From positions 1,798,001 through 1,862,000 of the forward strand of contig CP129491.1 of NCBI GenBank assembly GCA_030584105.1: a stretch of DNA of 64,000 bases. Direction: 5' to 3'. Source of the DNA: UTCHB3 sp002050155 (lineage in GTDB: Bacteria > Bacteroidota > Ignavibacteria > Ignavibacteriales > Ignavibacteriaceae). Positions 27,696-36,796 of this stretch are shown in pieces (the first letter of the stretch is position 1; every line of letters starts with the position of its first letter). The notes under the pieces are model-generated. The model was given only the letters and a program-made list of their open reading frames with translations. It made no database searches and was not told the DNA's origin. A program made the translations under genes and the position numbers.

Positions 27696-30341
27696 TTATT
27701 TACTCCTGAACGAGATACCGATCTCGATCTTACGGGGTTCATAAAATCTGCCCGGGTTAAGCAGAGCAGCCCTGTCAGCAAACATGTTCACTGAATAGTC
27801 GGGGCTGCCGGTATTGGCAAACACAAACCCGTTCACAAAGTGGGTGTTCAGCAGGTTTGTAACTCGTGCAAAGATGCTCAAATTCACAAACGAAAGTTCA
27901 AAGAACTTCTCTGCACGCAAATCGAGAAGCACATACCCGTCTTTTCTGCCGGAGTTCGACTCCAAATCTGCGTTAAACCCTGTTCCGATCGCCGGAGTGT
28001 ATGGCATCCCGCTTCCGAAGCGAAGTATTACAGAAACGGAATAATCGTTGGGTATTTGCCAGATAGTTGAAAAATTAAGGGTGTGCCTTTGGTCCCAACT
28101 AAAGGGGATGTCTCTCGGGCGGGGGTCTTTCCCTGCAGCTGCACGGTTAGCCGTTTCGTAGGGGTCGCTTGCGTTTCCGCGCGCATACTGCATTGTGTAG
28201 TCAAGCGAAGCCGTCAATGGTCCCATCCTTCTCATTTCAAAGGAAAGAGTGAACCCGTAAACCGAGCCAAAATCGATGTTTGTCAGCCGCGGGTAGCTTG
28301 CCGCTGCATAGGTCGAAACAAATTCGGCACCCAGTAAATCACGAATATCTTTGTAGAAAACTGTCAGTTCGCCGCCAAAAATCTCGTTGAACGCCTGCTT
28401 CAAACCGCCTTCATATTGAACTGTCAGCTGAGGTTTCAGATCTGGGTTTCCCATTGTCCCGTAGGAAATTCCGCCATCCTGAAGGTCTTTCAAAATTGTG
28501 TAGTTCGAATTGGAATAAAGATCAGACAATCCCGGCATCTGATAAAAATGCCCGTAAGCAAAATAAACCGAAGACATTGCCGTTAACGGAAAACTAAAGC
28601 CCAAGCGAGGCGCAACCGCAAATTTAACCTTCGTCGGGTTTAACACTGATGTTGGCGCACCCGGAATTGAGTTTGCCGGGTTACCAAGATCACTCGGAAC
28701 AACAGAATTTGCGTCGTAGTATTCCGCCCGCAAACCGGCACGAACCACAAGATCACCAAGCTCTACTCTATCCTGAACATAAAGCGCATATTGTTTCGGG
28801 AAATATTGGTCAACCCGCGGGTCGGTAATAAGTGTCGGTTTATCTTTTGCAACCAAAGTTAAAACACCATTCACCACCACGGGCTGTAAAAACCCGGGTG
28901 AACCGAACGAAATATCAGAAATTTGCCCTTCGAAACCCGCTTCAACTAAGTTTGAACGGTTCACCTGCCATGTAAAATCCGCTTTCGCAATAATGCTGTT
29001 TGTCTTCTGAAGGTAACGCCCCAAATCAACTCCCTGAATAATAGCGCCAAGCTCATAATTTGCATCGCTTTTGAACTCACCCGCAGCAATATACCCCGGA
29101 TCGAAAACCGATTCATATTTATACGAAGTGTAGTCGAAATAATTTTGCCGCACACTTACTTTGTAAAACATATCTGATGAAAGCGTGTGTGTAAAATCGA
29201 TCCCGTGCGAAAGAGAAAGTGTGTTGCTCGGTTTGTTGCCGTCAGGATTCAGGCGCAACCCATAATTGTAATAATACGCCTCAATCGAATTCATAATCGC
29301 CTGATAGCTGATGTTAATATTTTTCAAGGAAGTGTTTGCCAACTTAAACTGACCACTCCACTCCCGGGAAGTATTCATCGGTACAAGCTCGTTATCCCCC
29401 GTTGGGTTGTAAACCTGATTTTCTAAATCGTTCTTATCTGTTGGTTGGAACCTGCGTGTACCGTAAAAGTAGCCGTCGCCATGGTATCTTCTGCCTGAAA
29501 CTAAGAATGTGGTTTGTGGCAACCCCGTGGGACCCGAAAGGGTTAACTGATAGTTTTGTATTCCTAAGGGCCGGAATTTATCCACATTCGGGTAGCGTTG
29601 GTTATCGGTTGTGAAGTAACTGCCGCCGAAAAATTCGCCCGAAAACTCAAACCTGTCAGAGCCTGAGCGCAGCACGGCGTTAACAACGCCTGACATCGCC
29701 TGCCCATATTTTGCGTCAAAAGTACCTGAAATTACCTGCACTTCCTGCAAAACTGATTTATCCAACAGCAGAGTAGCCGCGTTGTTAAACGGGTTGTTTA
29801 TAGAAACACCATCAACCTGGTATTGCACCTCGCCCAACCTGCCGCCGCGGAAGTGCCCTTCAACAACACCCGCCTGCAAATTAACAATTTGAGAAAGATC
29901 CTGAACAGGCAGAAGTTCTATCTCATCTTTTGATACATTCACAACCGAAGAGGTTTGGTTGAACTCAACCAACGGCTTGTCGGCTGTTACTACCACTGTT
30001 TCGGTAGTAAACGCAGTACTTTGTAGCTGAGCATCGATTTTGGTGGTCTGGTCCGTAGAGATCACCACCTCAGAAACCTTTTTAGTCTGGTATCCCGTGT
30101 ATCTGAATTCAACAGTGTATGTGCCCGCGCGCAGGTTCAAAACCGTGTAGTAGCCGTCGATATCGGTAACGGCTCCTTTGTTTGTGCCTTCCACCAGAAC
30201 GGTTGCGCCTATCAGTGGCTGACCGGTTTCATCGGTAACCTTTCCCGCAAGTTTGCCGGCGGTCTGGGCTGTGACATCAATGTTGAAAATGAGAAATAAC
30301 AACAGGATAACCGGTAAATATTTGCAGCCGGTATTTTTCAT
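27696..30341 (-). CDS. TonB-dependent receptor with carboxypeptidase-like regulatory domain
   Basis: An outer-membrane active transporter of 881 residues from the ATG at 30341, chosen because a signal peptide begins there (MKNTGCKYLPVILLLFLIFN); an ATG 18 codons upstream would bury it. After the signal comes a CarbopepD_reg_2-like domain (GKLAGKVTDETGQPLIGATV), a plug domain (QVDGVSINNPFNN, SGTFDAKYGQAMSGVVNAV) and a 22-strand barrel ending in IEIGISFRSK. No SusD partner is present, unlike Bacteroides loci. It lies within the sugar locus, so oligosaccharide import is the likely role, but family members also carry metal complexes. Confidence 0.88.
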   Translation of the reverse strand: MKNTGCKYLPVILLLFLIFNIDVTAQTAGKLAGKVTDETGQPLIGATVLVEGTNKGAVTDIDGYYTVLNLRAGTYTVEFRYTGYQTKKVSEVVISTDQTTKIDAQLQSTAFTTETVVVTADKPLVEFNQTSSVVNVSKDEIELLPVQDLSQIVNLQAGVVEGHFRGGRLGEVQYQVDGVSINNPFNNAATLLLDKSVLQEVQVISGTFDAKYGQAMSGVVNAVLRSGSDRFEFSGEFFGGSYFTTDNQRYPNVDKFRPLGIQNYQLTLSGPTGLPQTTFLVSGRRYHGDGYFYGTRRFQPTDKNDLENQVYNPTGDNELVPMNTSREWSGQFKLANTSLKNINISYQAIMNSIEAYYYNYGLRLNPDGNKPSNTLSLSHGIDFTHTLSSDMFYKVSVRQNYFDYTSYKYESVFDPGYIAAGEFKSDANYELGAIIQGVDLGRYLQKTNSIIAKADFTWQVNRSNLVEAGFEGQISDISFGSPGFLQPVVVNGVLTLVAKDKPTLITDPRVDQYFPKQYALYVQDRVELGDLVVRAGLRAEYYDANSVVPSDLGNPANSIPGAPTSVLNPTKVKFAVAPRLGFSFPLTAMSSVYFAYGHFYQMPGLSDLYSNSNYTILKDLQDGGISYGTMGNPDLKPQLTVQYEGGLKQAFNEIFGGELTVFYKDIRDLLGAEFVSTYAAASYPRLTNIDFGSVYGFTLSFEMRRMGPLTASLDYTMQYARGNASDPYETANRAAAGKDPRPRDIPFSWDQRHTLNFSTIWQIPNDYSVSVILRFGSGMPYTPAIGTGFNADLESNSGRKDGYVLLDLRAEKFFELSFVNLSIFARVTNLLNTHFVNGFVFANTGSPDYSVNMFADRAALLNPGRFYEPRKIEIGISFRSK

Positions 30342-30351
30342 TTTGTCACCA

Positions 30352-30463
30352 GTATGTAATTGATTTTTTTCAGTTAAAACTAACTTCCAACCCATTGCTT
30401 TCTTGGTTCCTAATGGGTATGTAATTGTTTTTTCCGGTTAAAACTGATTTTTTTCGTTAAAAC
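30352..30463 (-). repeat. 65-bp direct duplication upstream of the TonB receptor
   Basis: GTATGTAATTG followed by a T run and GTTAAAAC occurs at 30352-30380 and again at 30417-30443, offset by 65 bases; a third partial copy of the T run plus GTTAAAAC lies at 30446-30463. The copies span the 5' leader of the receptor gene. Confidence 0.75.
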
Positions 30464-30473
30464 CCTTGAATAT

Positions 30474-30507
30474 TATTTGAGCGGAGCAAAACCGCCCCGC
30501 TCAAATA
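30474..30507 (-). terminator. Hairpin downstream of the CBM9-like gene
   Basis: A perfect 11-bp stem (TATTTGAGCGG at 30474-30484 with its complement at 30497-30507) lies directly after the stop at 30520 on the minus strand. The distal flank is AT-rich but lacks a clean T run, so it is a probable rather than certain terminator. Confidence 0.5.
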
Positions 30508-30519
30508 GTTGAATATTAC

Positions 30520-32400
30520 TTATTTCATCAACACCATCTTACCGCTTGCGGAGGTGGTTTTACCGCTTGCGATGTGGGTAACTTTATAAAGATAGACGCC
30601 CGAAGTCAGCCCTGAAGCGTCAAAATTCACTTCCTGGATACCTGCAATAGCGTTTATCAGCTGTTTTGAAACAAGCTCGCCGAGTGAATTGTAAACCGCC
30701 ACTTCAACTTCCCCGGCAGTGGGAACTGCAAATTTGATCTTTGTGCTCGGGTTGAACGGGTTAGGATAGTTGCCCATTAACTGAAGTGTTGTCGGAATAG
30801 CAGCCGGTTCGTCTTTTACATCTGTAATTGCTTCGTCGCTGAGGTAAACCCATGCAAGACCCGGCCCGCCGCCGTGCTCTCTGAAGAACCAGGTTCTTGT
30901 TCCGTAGTTAAGCGCAGGGTCAGGGAAGGAATCGCCGTCGTACAGAACAGTTCCCAAGAAAAGCGCTCTGTCGCCCAAGTTTTGCGGATAGCCAAGCAGA
31001 CCCGTCAGTTGTATTTTCGCCTCAATTACATAGCCTTCGTCAACATCATCGTTGTTGTTAACGGTTGAACTTCCCTTCAGCCTGAAAGCAAATGCGGAAT
31101 TTGTTGAGTCCAGAAGTGTTGGCATGTAGTCTTTCGGCACAATATTTCCGCTCTCGTCAAATGTTAAACGGAGCATCCTTGCCTCTAATGAGTTATCCGA
31201 CTGGTAGGAATCACGATCCATTATTATAGTAGCAAATCCGTCAACTGCGTCAAATACACTTGTGCCCTGAATCAGCTGGTCGTTGAAATCAGCGCCGATA
31301 TAAAGGTAACCATCCCTGTGGAAATATCTGATGGTAACATCACCCGGATCAACAATCGGAGGGCGGCTGCCCTGTACTAATTCAGGCTGATATTGCCCGC
31401 TTACATAGGGACCTATCCCCGGATAGGCTGCCCTTCCGAGGGAATCATCCCATTTAATGGAAACAGTTGTAGCACCCGACCAAACTTCCTCGTCCAAAAC
31501 CCCGTCAATTACCGGTGCGGGTTTGTTTGCACCGTTGTAAAGAACTAAGTCCGCAGGTACATCAGGTGCTGTTGCGGTGTTTGTTGTTATATCAGGGCGG
31601 GCATAAATACGGGCAGCATTGGAACCGTTCACATTACCCCATGGAGCCTGGTAATGAACTCTGTTGGTTGAAATTCTCGAAGGCTGATTCCCCCAGACCC
31701 AGTCGCAATCCCAGATTGAAAAGTTGAACATAATAACATCACCATCTACGCCGGTGATGTTATAACCCAACTGACTTACATCTATCTTCATTTCTACCAT
31801 CCAGCCTTCGTCGGGGGTCGAGTCATCACAGGAAACCCCGCCAACCACTCTGTAGGCGGCATCCCAGGCAGCGCGCTGCTCAGGAGTTCTGGTTGTATCG
31901 TCAAAATTACCAAAACGCCCTATGAAGCGGGGTGGCGTCCCCGGTTGTAAATACTGAGGAACATTTAAATACCACCAGGTATAGAAAAACTCGGTCGGAG
32001 GGATTGGTCTGTTCCCGTTCGCTTTATCTCTTATGTTGAAGAGGATTCCGTCCCACCGTGCCCAGTCAGCAATTCCACCGACTGAAGAATCGGGCATCCA
32101 AAAACCAAGATAAAGGTAATTACCTTTCACCAAGAATTTAACTGTTGCCCTGACAGGATCAAAGATTGCGGGGTCGTTGAACTCTGAGGTGTAGCCACTT
32201 GTGGGTAAAATACCCGGCTGCCCGTAGATGACCTGAATCGAGTCTGCCTTTGCCCAGTCGGACTCGTTCATTATTCCATCGAGCGTAATATCACCAACTG
32301 CAACTTTTGCCCAAATACCATCAGTGCGGTTGAAATTTTGCGCAAATGCTGTGTTAGCGAGTAAAAAAAGGACAAATAAAAATGACAATGATCGTTTCAT
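30520..32400 (-). CDS. Secreted CBM9-like protein with T9SS sorting domain
   Basis: A 626-residue exported protein (signal MKRSLSFLFVLFLLANTAFA). Two CBM9-like sugar-binding modules can be seen: the first around ITLDGIMNESDWAKADSIQV with YLYLGFWMPDS, the second around PVIDGVLDEEVWSGATTVSI with YLYIGADFNDQ. The C terminus carries the T9SS type A sorting domain: NYPNPFNPSTKIKFAVP, then VYNSLGELV and SGVYLYKV. It is predicted to be displayed on or released from the cell surface as a carbohydrate-binding protein. It stands 51 bases downstream of the LacI-type gene and before the TonB receptor. Catalytic activity is not indicated. Confidence 0.85.
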   Translation of the reverse strand: MKRSLSFLFVLFLLANTAFAQNFNRTDGIWAKVAVGDITLDGIMNESDWAKADSIQVIYGQPGILPTSGYTSEFNDPAIFDPVRATVKFLVKGNYLYLGFWMPDSSVGGIADWARWDGILFNIRDKANGNRPIPPTEFFYTWWYLNVPQYLQPGTPPRFIGRFGNFDDTTRTPEQRAAWDAAYRVVGGVSCDDSTPDEGWMVEMKIDVSQLGYNITGVDGDVIMFNFSIWDCDWVWGNQPSRISTNRVHYQAPWGNVNGSNAARIYARPDITTNTATAPDVPADLVLYNGANKPAPVIDGVLDEEVWSGATTVSIKWDDSLGRAAYPGIGPYVSGQYQPELVQGSRPPIVDPGDVTIRYFHRDGYLYIGADFNDQLIQGTSVFDAVDGFATIIMDRDSYQSDNSLEARMLRLTFDESGNIVPKDYMPTLLDSTNSAFAFRLKGSSTVNNNDDVDEGYVIEAKIQLTGLLGYPQNLGDRALFLGTVLYDGDSFPDPALNYGTRTWFFREHGGGPGLAWVYLSDEAITDVKDEPAAIPTTLQLMGNYPNPFNPSTKIKFAVPTAGEVEVAVYNSLGELVSKQLINAIAGIQEVNFDASGLTSGVYLYKVTHIASGKTTSASGKMVLMK

Positions 32401-32451
32401 TTTTTTATTCCCGTGTGTTAGTGATTGATTGAATTAATTAAAAAATCGTTT

Positions 32452-33486
32452 TTAAAAAACCGGCGACGACGAGGGGACATTACACCCGCAAGAGCCGCCA
32501 ATAATCAAACCGGTTGATAATTTCTCGTGATACGCTTCATAAGGGTTCACTTCGCCGTATATCAGTTTTAGCAGGTATTTAACGGCTTTGCTGCCAAGCT
32601 CTTCTATTGGTGCGTGAACCGTGGTTAACCTTGGCGATAAAAGCCGGCTTAAATAGATGTCGTCAAACCCGGTTACGGCGATGTCATCAGGTATCTTAAG
32701 TTTAAGCACTTTAGCACCTTCGTAAACGCCGAGCGCCATCATATCGTTTGCGGCAAAAATGGCTTCCGGTTTTTCGGTCAGAGTCATTAATCTCATAAAG
32801 CCGTAGTAGCCCGATTTCGTGCTGAAATCACCCTCTACAATCCAGTTTGGGTTAATTTCAATGCCGTGTTTTTCCAAAGTCTTGGTGAACCCGAGGTATC
32901 TTTCCTCTGCGTCGCAGTTATCGCCGGGCCCCTTAATCATCCCAAGTTTTTTGTAGCCGTGTTCTAAAAGGTGCTCAATATTTGCCGTTGTGCCCTGGAA
33001 GTTATCGATGCTGATACTTACCGCCTCATCAATTTCGTTCAGTGAGTTTATTAAAACCACGGGTCGCTTGCTTTTTGCAATGATTTCCGGCACTTCTTTG
33101 TGTATGTGCGGCGCCATCATAACTACGCCATCCACCCTTCCGGAAGACATGAAATCGATCAGGGTCTCCACATCGTTTCTCTGCCCGTGCGAGCTTGCAA
33201 CGATTATGAACTTGTTCCACCGGTGCGCCTCTTCATCAATTCCGTGTATAATATCGGTGAAAAATTCACCGGAAATGTCGGGAATAATCACGCCGATGGT
33301 GTCGGTCATATTTGTAGAAAGCCCCCGAGCCAAAGGACTGGGTTTGTAATCGATCTCTTCGGCTATTTTTAAAATCCGGGTTTTTGTATCGTCTTTAATG
33401 AACTTGCTGTTATTAAACGCCCGTGAAACGGTGGCGATTGAAACACCCGCTAATTTTGCAACTTCGTGTATGTTCTTCTTTGTCAT
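32452..33486 (-). CDS. LacI/PurR-family transcriptional regulator
   Basis: A DNA-binding sugar-responsive regulator of 344 residues. The N-terminal helix-turn-helix (VAKLAGVSIATVSRAFN, residues 8-24) and the hinge helix (SPLARGLS) are intact, followed by the periplasmic-binding-protein-like effector domain (TIGVIIPDISGEFF, GVVMMAPH, AIFAANDMMALGVYEG, VTGFDDIYLS). It lies in the middle of the sugar locus, between the ABC importer and the CBM9/TonB genes, and is the only regulator there. A candidate operator with LacI-type symmetry occurs at 43369-43382. The effector is unknown; a disaccharide such as sophorose or cellobiose would fit the neighbours. Confidence 0.92.
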   Translation of the reverse strand: MTKKNIHEVAKLAGVSIATVSRAFNNSKFIKDDTKTRILKIAEEIDYKPSPLARGLSTNMTDTIGVIIPDISGEFFTDIIHGIDEEAHRWNKFIIVASSHGQRNDVETLIDFMSSGRVDGVVMMAPHIHKEVPEIIAKSKRPVVLINSLNEIDEAVSISIDNFQGTTANIEHLLEHGYKKLGMIKGPGDNCDAEERYLGFTKTLEKHGIEINPNWIVEGDFSTKSGYYGFMRLMTLTEKPEAIFAANDMMALGVYEGAKVLKLKIPDDIAVTGFDDIYLSRLLSPRLTTVHAPIEELGSKAVKYLLKLIYGEVNPYEAYHEKLSTGLIIGGSCGCNVPSSSPVF

Positions 33487-33651
33487 CTCTTTTATCTTAA
33501 AATTAAGCTATTGCGTCTGCAACCTTTTTCTCTGAATTTTCGATTTTGTCTCTCATAAAACAAAGCCTTTCTCAGTTTTAAATGCTCCAAACATTCATTT
33601 TCTCCAAAAAGCATGAGAACCACCCGAAGAGAGAAAAAAGTATCTGAAAAA

Positions 33652-33745
33652 TCTACTCTTTAACGCTTTCCGTCATTATCCCTTTTATATATTTCAGCAA
33701 TCTACTCTTTAACGCTTCCCATCATTATCCCCTTTATGTAATATT
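33652..33745 (-). repeat. 49-bp duplication of the 3' end of the second permease gene
   Basis: The gene end starting at 33701 (TCTACTCTTTAACGCTTCCC) is copied at 33652 with a few changes. The copy still encodes YIKGIMTESVKE and a stop. Period 49 bp. The rest of the 33487-33651 gap shows no gene. Confidence 0.85.
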
Positions 33746-34514
33746 TTTGCAAAGCCAGAAAAATCACCATAACCGGCAGAATGGTAATAACACTTCCCGC
33801 CATCATCAGTTCGGGGTCTTTCGTGTGCTCGCCCATCAGGTTCGCAAGCGCAACCGGCAGCGTGTACATTTCGCTGTCGTTCAGCACGATAAGGGGCCAC
33901 AGGAAGTCATTCCAAGTCCCCATAAAAGTGAAAATAGCGAGTGTAACCAACACCGGCGCCGCCAAAGGAATGATGATTTTATAATATATTTGAAAATCGT
34001 TTGCCCCGTCGATCCTCGCCGATTCTATCAGGCTGTCGGGGATTGCCATTACGAACTGCCGGATTAAAAAGATACCGAAAACATTCGCCATCCCCGGGAT
34101 TATAATCGCCATGTATGTGTTCAGAAAACCAAACTCTTTCAGCATCAGAAACAAAGGCAACATCGTAACCTGTGCCGGTATTACCATCGAACTTAAAAGC
34201 ATTTTAAATATTGCATCTTTCCCGGCAAAGCGATACTTAGCAAATGCAAAACCCGCCATCGAGTTAAAGGTTAAAGATACCAAGGTTACCACAACCGATA
34301 AAAAGAACGAGTTTAACAGGTTACGCGACACATCTAACCGTGAAAAAAGGGTTTTGTACTGGTCGAATGTGAACTCGTCGGGCAAAAACCGGGGCGGAAA
34401 TACCGACGCATGCCCATCAAGCATGAACGATGCTGAAACCATCCAAATGAAAGGAGCAAGGGTAAGAAAACCCGAAATAATCAGGAATCCGTAAAGAAGT
34501 GTTTTCTTACCCAT
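33702..34514 (-). CDS. ABC sugar transporter permease (MalG type)
   Basis: Inner-membrane permease of a carbohydrate ABC importer, 270 residues from the ATG at 34514, which has AAGGAG upstream; a GTG nine codons further up is less likely. Six membrane helices are expected; the EAA loop is visible as IPDSLIESARIDGANDFQIY and contacts the ATPase. It is the partner of the permease encoded just upstream and of the binding protein before it. No ATPase gene is in the locus, so a shared MsmK/UgpC-type ATPase elsewhere is implied. The start codon overlaps a duplicated stop (TAATG) derived from the first permease gene. Confidence 0.92.
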   Translation of the reverse strand: MGKKTLLYGFLIISGFLTLAPFIWMVSASFMLDGHASVFPPRFLPDEFTFDQYKTLFSRLDVSRNLLNSFFLSVVVTLVSLTFNSMAGFAFAKYRFAGKDAIFKMLLSSMVIPAQVTMLPLFLMLKEFGFLNTYMAIIIPGMANVFGIFLIRQFVMAIPDSLIESARIDGANDFQIYYKIIIPLAAPVLVTLAIFTFMGTWNDFLWPLIVLNDSEMYTLPVALANLMGEHTKDPELMMAGSVITILPVMVIFLALQKYYIKGIMMGSVKE

Positions 34515-34622
34515 TAGACTGCTCTCCTTTTCCGGTACCACATCTGTAGGTATGCTATTTGCACCGTATTACTATCCGAGACGAACATTACGCTGTTCTC
34601 CTCCTCTGATACCACATCTGTA
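34514..34622 (-). repeat. 74-bp duplication of the 3' end of the first permease gene
   Basis: The last eleven codons and stop of the first permease (QMWYQRRRTA, stop at 34588) recur 74 bases further on as QMWYRKRRAV, stop at 34514. The duplicated stop overlaps the ATG of the second permease as TAATG. TACCACATCTGTA on the plus strand marks both copies (34536-34548, 34610-34622). Confidence 0.9.
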
Positions 34623-35457
34623 ACAGCGTACCCGTAAGAATGATGATGAAAAGCACGAATGCAATTGCCGACGAATAGCCCATGTTCCACCACCGGAACC
34701 CTTCCTGATACATATAAAGAACTATGCTCAGTGTGCTGTCTAAGGGACCCCCCTGTGTCATTATGTAAGGTTCTGCGAAAAGCTGGAAATAGCCTATCAT
34801 CGTAATGATGGTTATAAAAATTGTTGTCGGCGCCAACATCGGCAGAGTAATTTTGGTGAACCTCTGAAACGCATTTGCTCCTTCAATCTGTGCGGCTTCA
34901 TAAAGTTCTTCAGGGATGTTCTGCAGCCCTGCAATAAAAATAATCATGTTGTAACCGAAATTTTTCCAGATTGAAAGCAAAATAATAGAGGGCATCGCCC
35001 AGTTTGGATCGCCCAACCAGTCTATTTTTTCCACCCCAAGAAAACTTAACCCGTAGTTTAATAGCCCAAACTCCGGGTGGTAAATAAAGCGCCAAACTAT
35101 CGAAACAGCAACCAGCGTTGTAACCACCGGCATAAAATATACCAGACGAAATATCCCTTTGAAACGGACTAATTTTGAGTTCAACAACAGCGCTGCACCC
35201 AATGAAATAGCTATGGAAAGGGGACCGGAAGCTACAACAAAATAAAAGGTGTTCACCAAAGCTTTCCAAAACAGGTCATTCTCAAAAAGTTTACGGTAGT
35301 TTTCCAACCCTGTAAACTGAAACCTGCTGTAGTTACCTATAGCATATATATCAAAATCAGTGAAACTGATCAGAAATGCGGCGATTACAGGTATAAAAAA
35401 GAATACAAATATCGCCGTAAGCGCCGGTGTCAGAAATAAATATGCTGCTTTTTTCAT
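34588..35457 (-). CDS. ABC sugar transporter permease (MalF/UgpA type)
   Basis: A 289-residue inner-membrane permease with about six helices. The EAA motif reads EELYEAAQIEGANAFQRF, typical of carbohydrate uptake (CUT1) systems, and GYFQLFAEPYIMTQGGP is the conserved segment before the last helices. It lies 34 bases after the solute-binding-protein gene and before the second permease, so the three are one operon. The sugar specificity follows the binding protein, which is not known. No anomalies other than the 3' duplication. Confidence 0.93.
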   Translation of the reverse strand: MKKAAYLFLTPALTAIFVFFFIPVIAAFLISFTDFDIYAIGNYSRFQFTGLENYRKLFENDLFWKALVNTFYFVVASGPLSIAISLGAALLLNSKLVRFKGIFRLVYFMPVVTTLVAVSIVWRFIYHPEFGLLNYGLSFLGVEKIDWLGDPNWAMPSIILLSIWKNFGYNMIIFIAGLQNIPEELYEAAQIEGANAFQRFTKITLPMLAPTTIFITIITMIGYFQLFAEPYIMTQGGPLDSTLSIVLYMYQEGFRWWNMGYSSAIAFVLFIIILTGTLLQMWYQRRRTA

Positions 35458-35491
35458 ATTTGTTTAAAACCACACGAAAGTTTTTAACAAT

Positions 35492-36796
35492 TTACTTCCC
35501 GAGTAACCTTCTTCTTTTTTCTAAAATAATGTTAACTTCACGGTCTAAATTTTGCATAGCCTCTTTTGCGGTCATTTTGCCGCGTGCAGCATATTCTGCA
35601 TATTGTTGCAGTTTAGCCGAAACAATCTGCTCCCATTCAGGAATTTTTGGCGTAGCCACCACATTCTGAAATTGCTCATAAAACGCCGGAATGAAAGGAT
35701 CCTTTTTAAATCCCGGTTCATCCCACGCTGAAACCACTGCGGGCAGGTTGTTCGTTTCACCAAAAAACGCCAACTGAGTCCCCTTTTCCGATAGAAATTC
35801 AATGAACTTCCAAGCCGCTTCTTTCTTTTTCGACTGTTTGAACATCACTAAGCTTGCGCCTCCCGCCAGTGATGCCCCCGGATAACCGTTCTTGCCCGGA
35901 AGTGGTGCCGTGCCCCACTTCTCGCCCGTTGAGTCGTTCATCTTTTTCTTCATATCGGGTATGTTCCAGGGTCCCGAAATATAAATCGAAAAATATCCCT
36001 CTTCAAAAGCCTGATACACATTAGTAACCTGCGAAACCCCCAGTGGCGAAAGGCGCTCTTTGTGGAATTTCATCAGAAAATCGAACGCCTCTAAAAATTT
36101 ATCCCCGCTGAAATTGCCGTAAGTCCAGTTGTTCTTTAGTAAATCCGACCCGTTTTGTATCCCAAAAATTATGAAAGGCGCCCACTCGTTAGTCGGTAAA
36201 TATATCGCATATTTGTTGGGATCGTTTTGCAATTTTACGATCTTTCTCGAGAGATCAAGCAGTTCGTCCCATGTTTTCGGCGGCAGTTCATACCCCGCCT
36301 TCTTGAAAATATCCTTACGATAGTACATCAAACGGGTATCGATATACCAGGGGATTCCGTAAATTTTCCCACCCACCTCGTTTGTGTTCCAAATACCTTT
36401 GAAGTAGTTGCTCTGTTTAACAACCGCACTTTTTGAAATGTAGCCCTCAAGCGGTTCGAGTGCGTCAAGCAGCACAAACTGCGGCACCCAAGTGTTACCG
36501 AGCTGGCAAAGATCGGGTGTGTTATCAGCAACAAATGCAGAAATCAGCTTTTCCTGTGCTGCAGTCCACGGCACCATCTGAACCCTCACCTTTATTTCCG
36601 GGTGGCGTCTGTAAAACTCAGGAAGCAGCGCCTGAATCTTCTCCCCCTCTGCACCCATACCCCAAAATGTTATCTCAGTAACCCCCTTTTCTTCCCCCTT
36701 ACATCCGTAATAAATAAATAAAAAAGGGAACAGGAACAATCCTATAAACAAAACCAATCTTAAGCGTAGGTTGCCCTGTTCCCTCCAACTATTCAT
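35492..36796 (-). CDS. Extracellular sugar-binding lipoprotein of ABC importer (family 1)
   Basis: Periplasmic or membrane-tethered ligand-binding protein, 434 residues. The leader has a hydrophobic core (LVLFIGLFLFPFLFIYYG) followed by the lipobox Cys. The fold signature ITFWGMGAEGEKIQALLPEF opens the mature part, and PDLCQLGNTWVPQF, GIPWYIDTRLMYYRKD and GASLVMFKQSKKKEAAWKFI are typical of the CUT1 family 1 binding proteins. Its ATG overlaps the stop of the upstream GH144-like gene as ATGA, so enzyme and transporter are made from one transcript. That coupling supports uptake of the oligosaccharides released by the enzyme. Confidence 0.93.
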   Translation of the reverse strand: MNSWREQGNLRLRLVLFIGLFLFPFLFIYYGCKGEEKGVTEITFWGMGAEGEKIQALLPEFYRRHPEIKVRVQMVPWTAAQEKLISAFVADNTPDLCQLGNTWVPQFVLLDALEPLEGYISKSAVVKQSNYFKGIWNTNEVGGKIYGIPWYIDTRLMYYRKDIFKKAGYELPPKTWDELLDLSRKIVKLQNDPNKYAIYLPTNEWAPFIIFGIQNGSDLLKNNWTYGNFSGDKFLEAFDFLMKFHKERLSPLGVSQVTNVYQAFEEGYFSIYISGPWNIPDMKKKMNDSTGEKWGTAPLPGKNGYPGASLAGGASLVMFKQSKKKEAAWKFIEFLSEKGTQLAFFGETNNLPAVVSAWDEPGFKKDPFIPAFYEQFQNVVATPKIPEWEQIVSAKLQQYAEYAARGKMTAKEAMQNLDREVNIILEKRRRLLGK

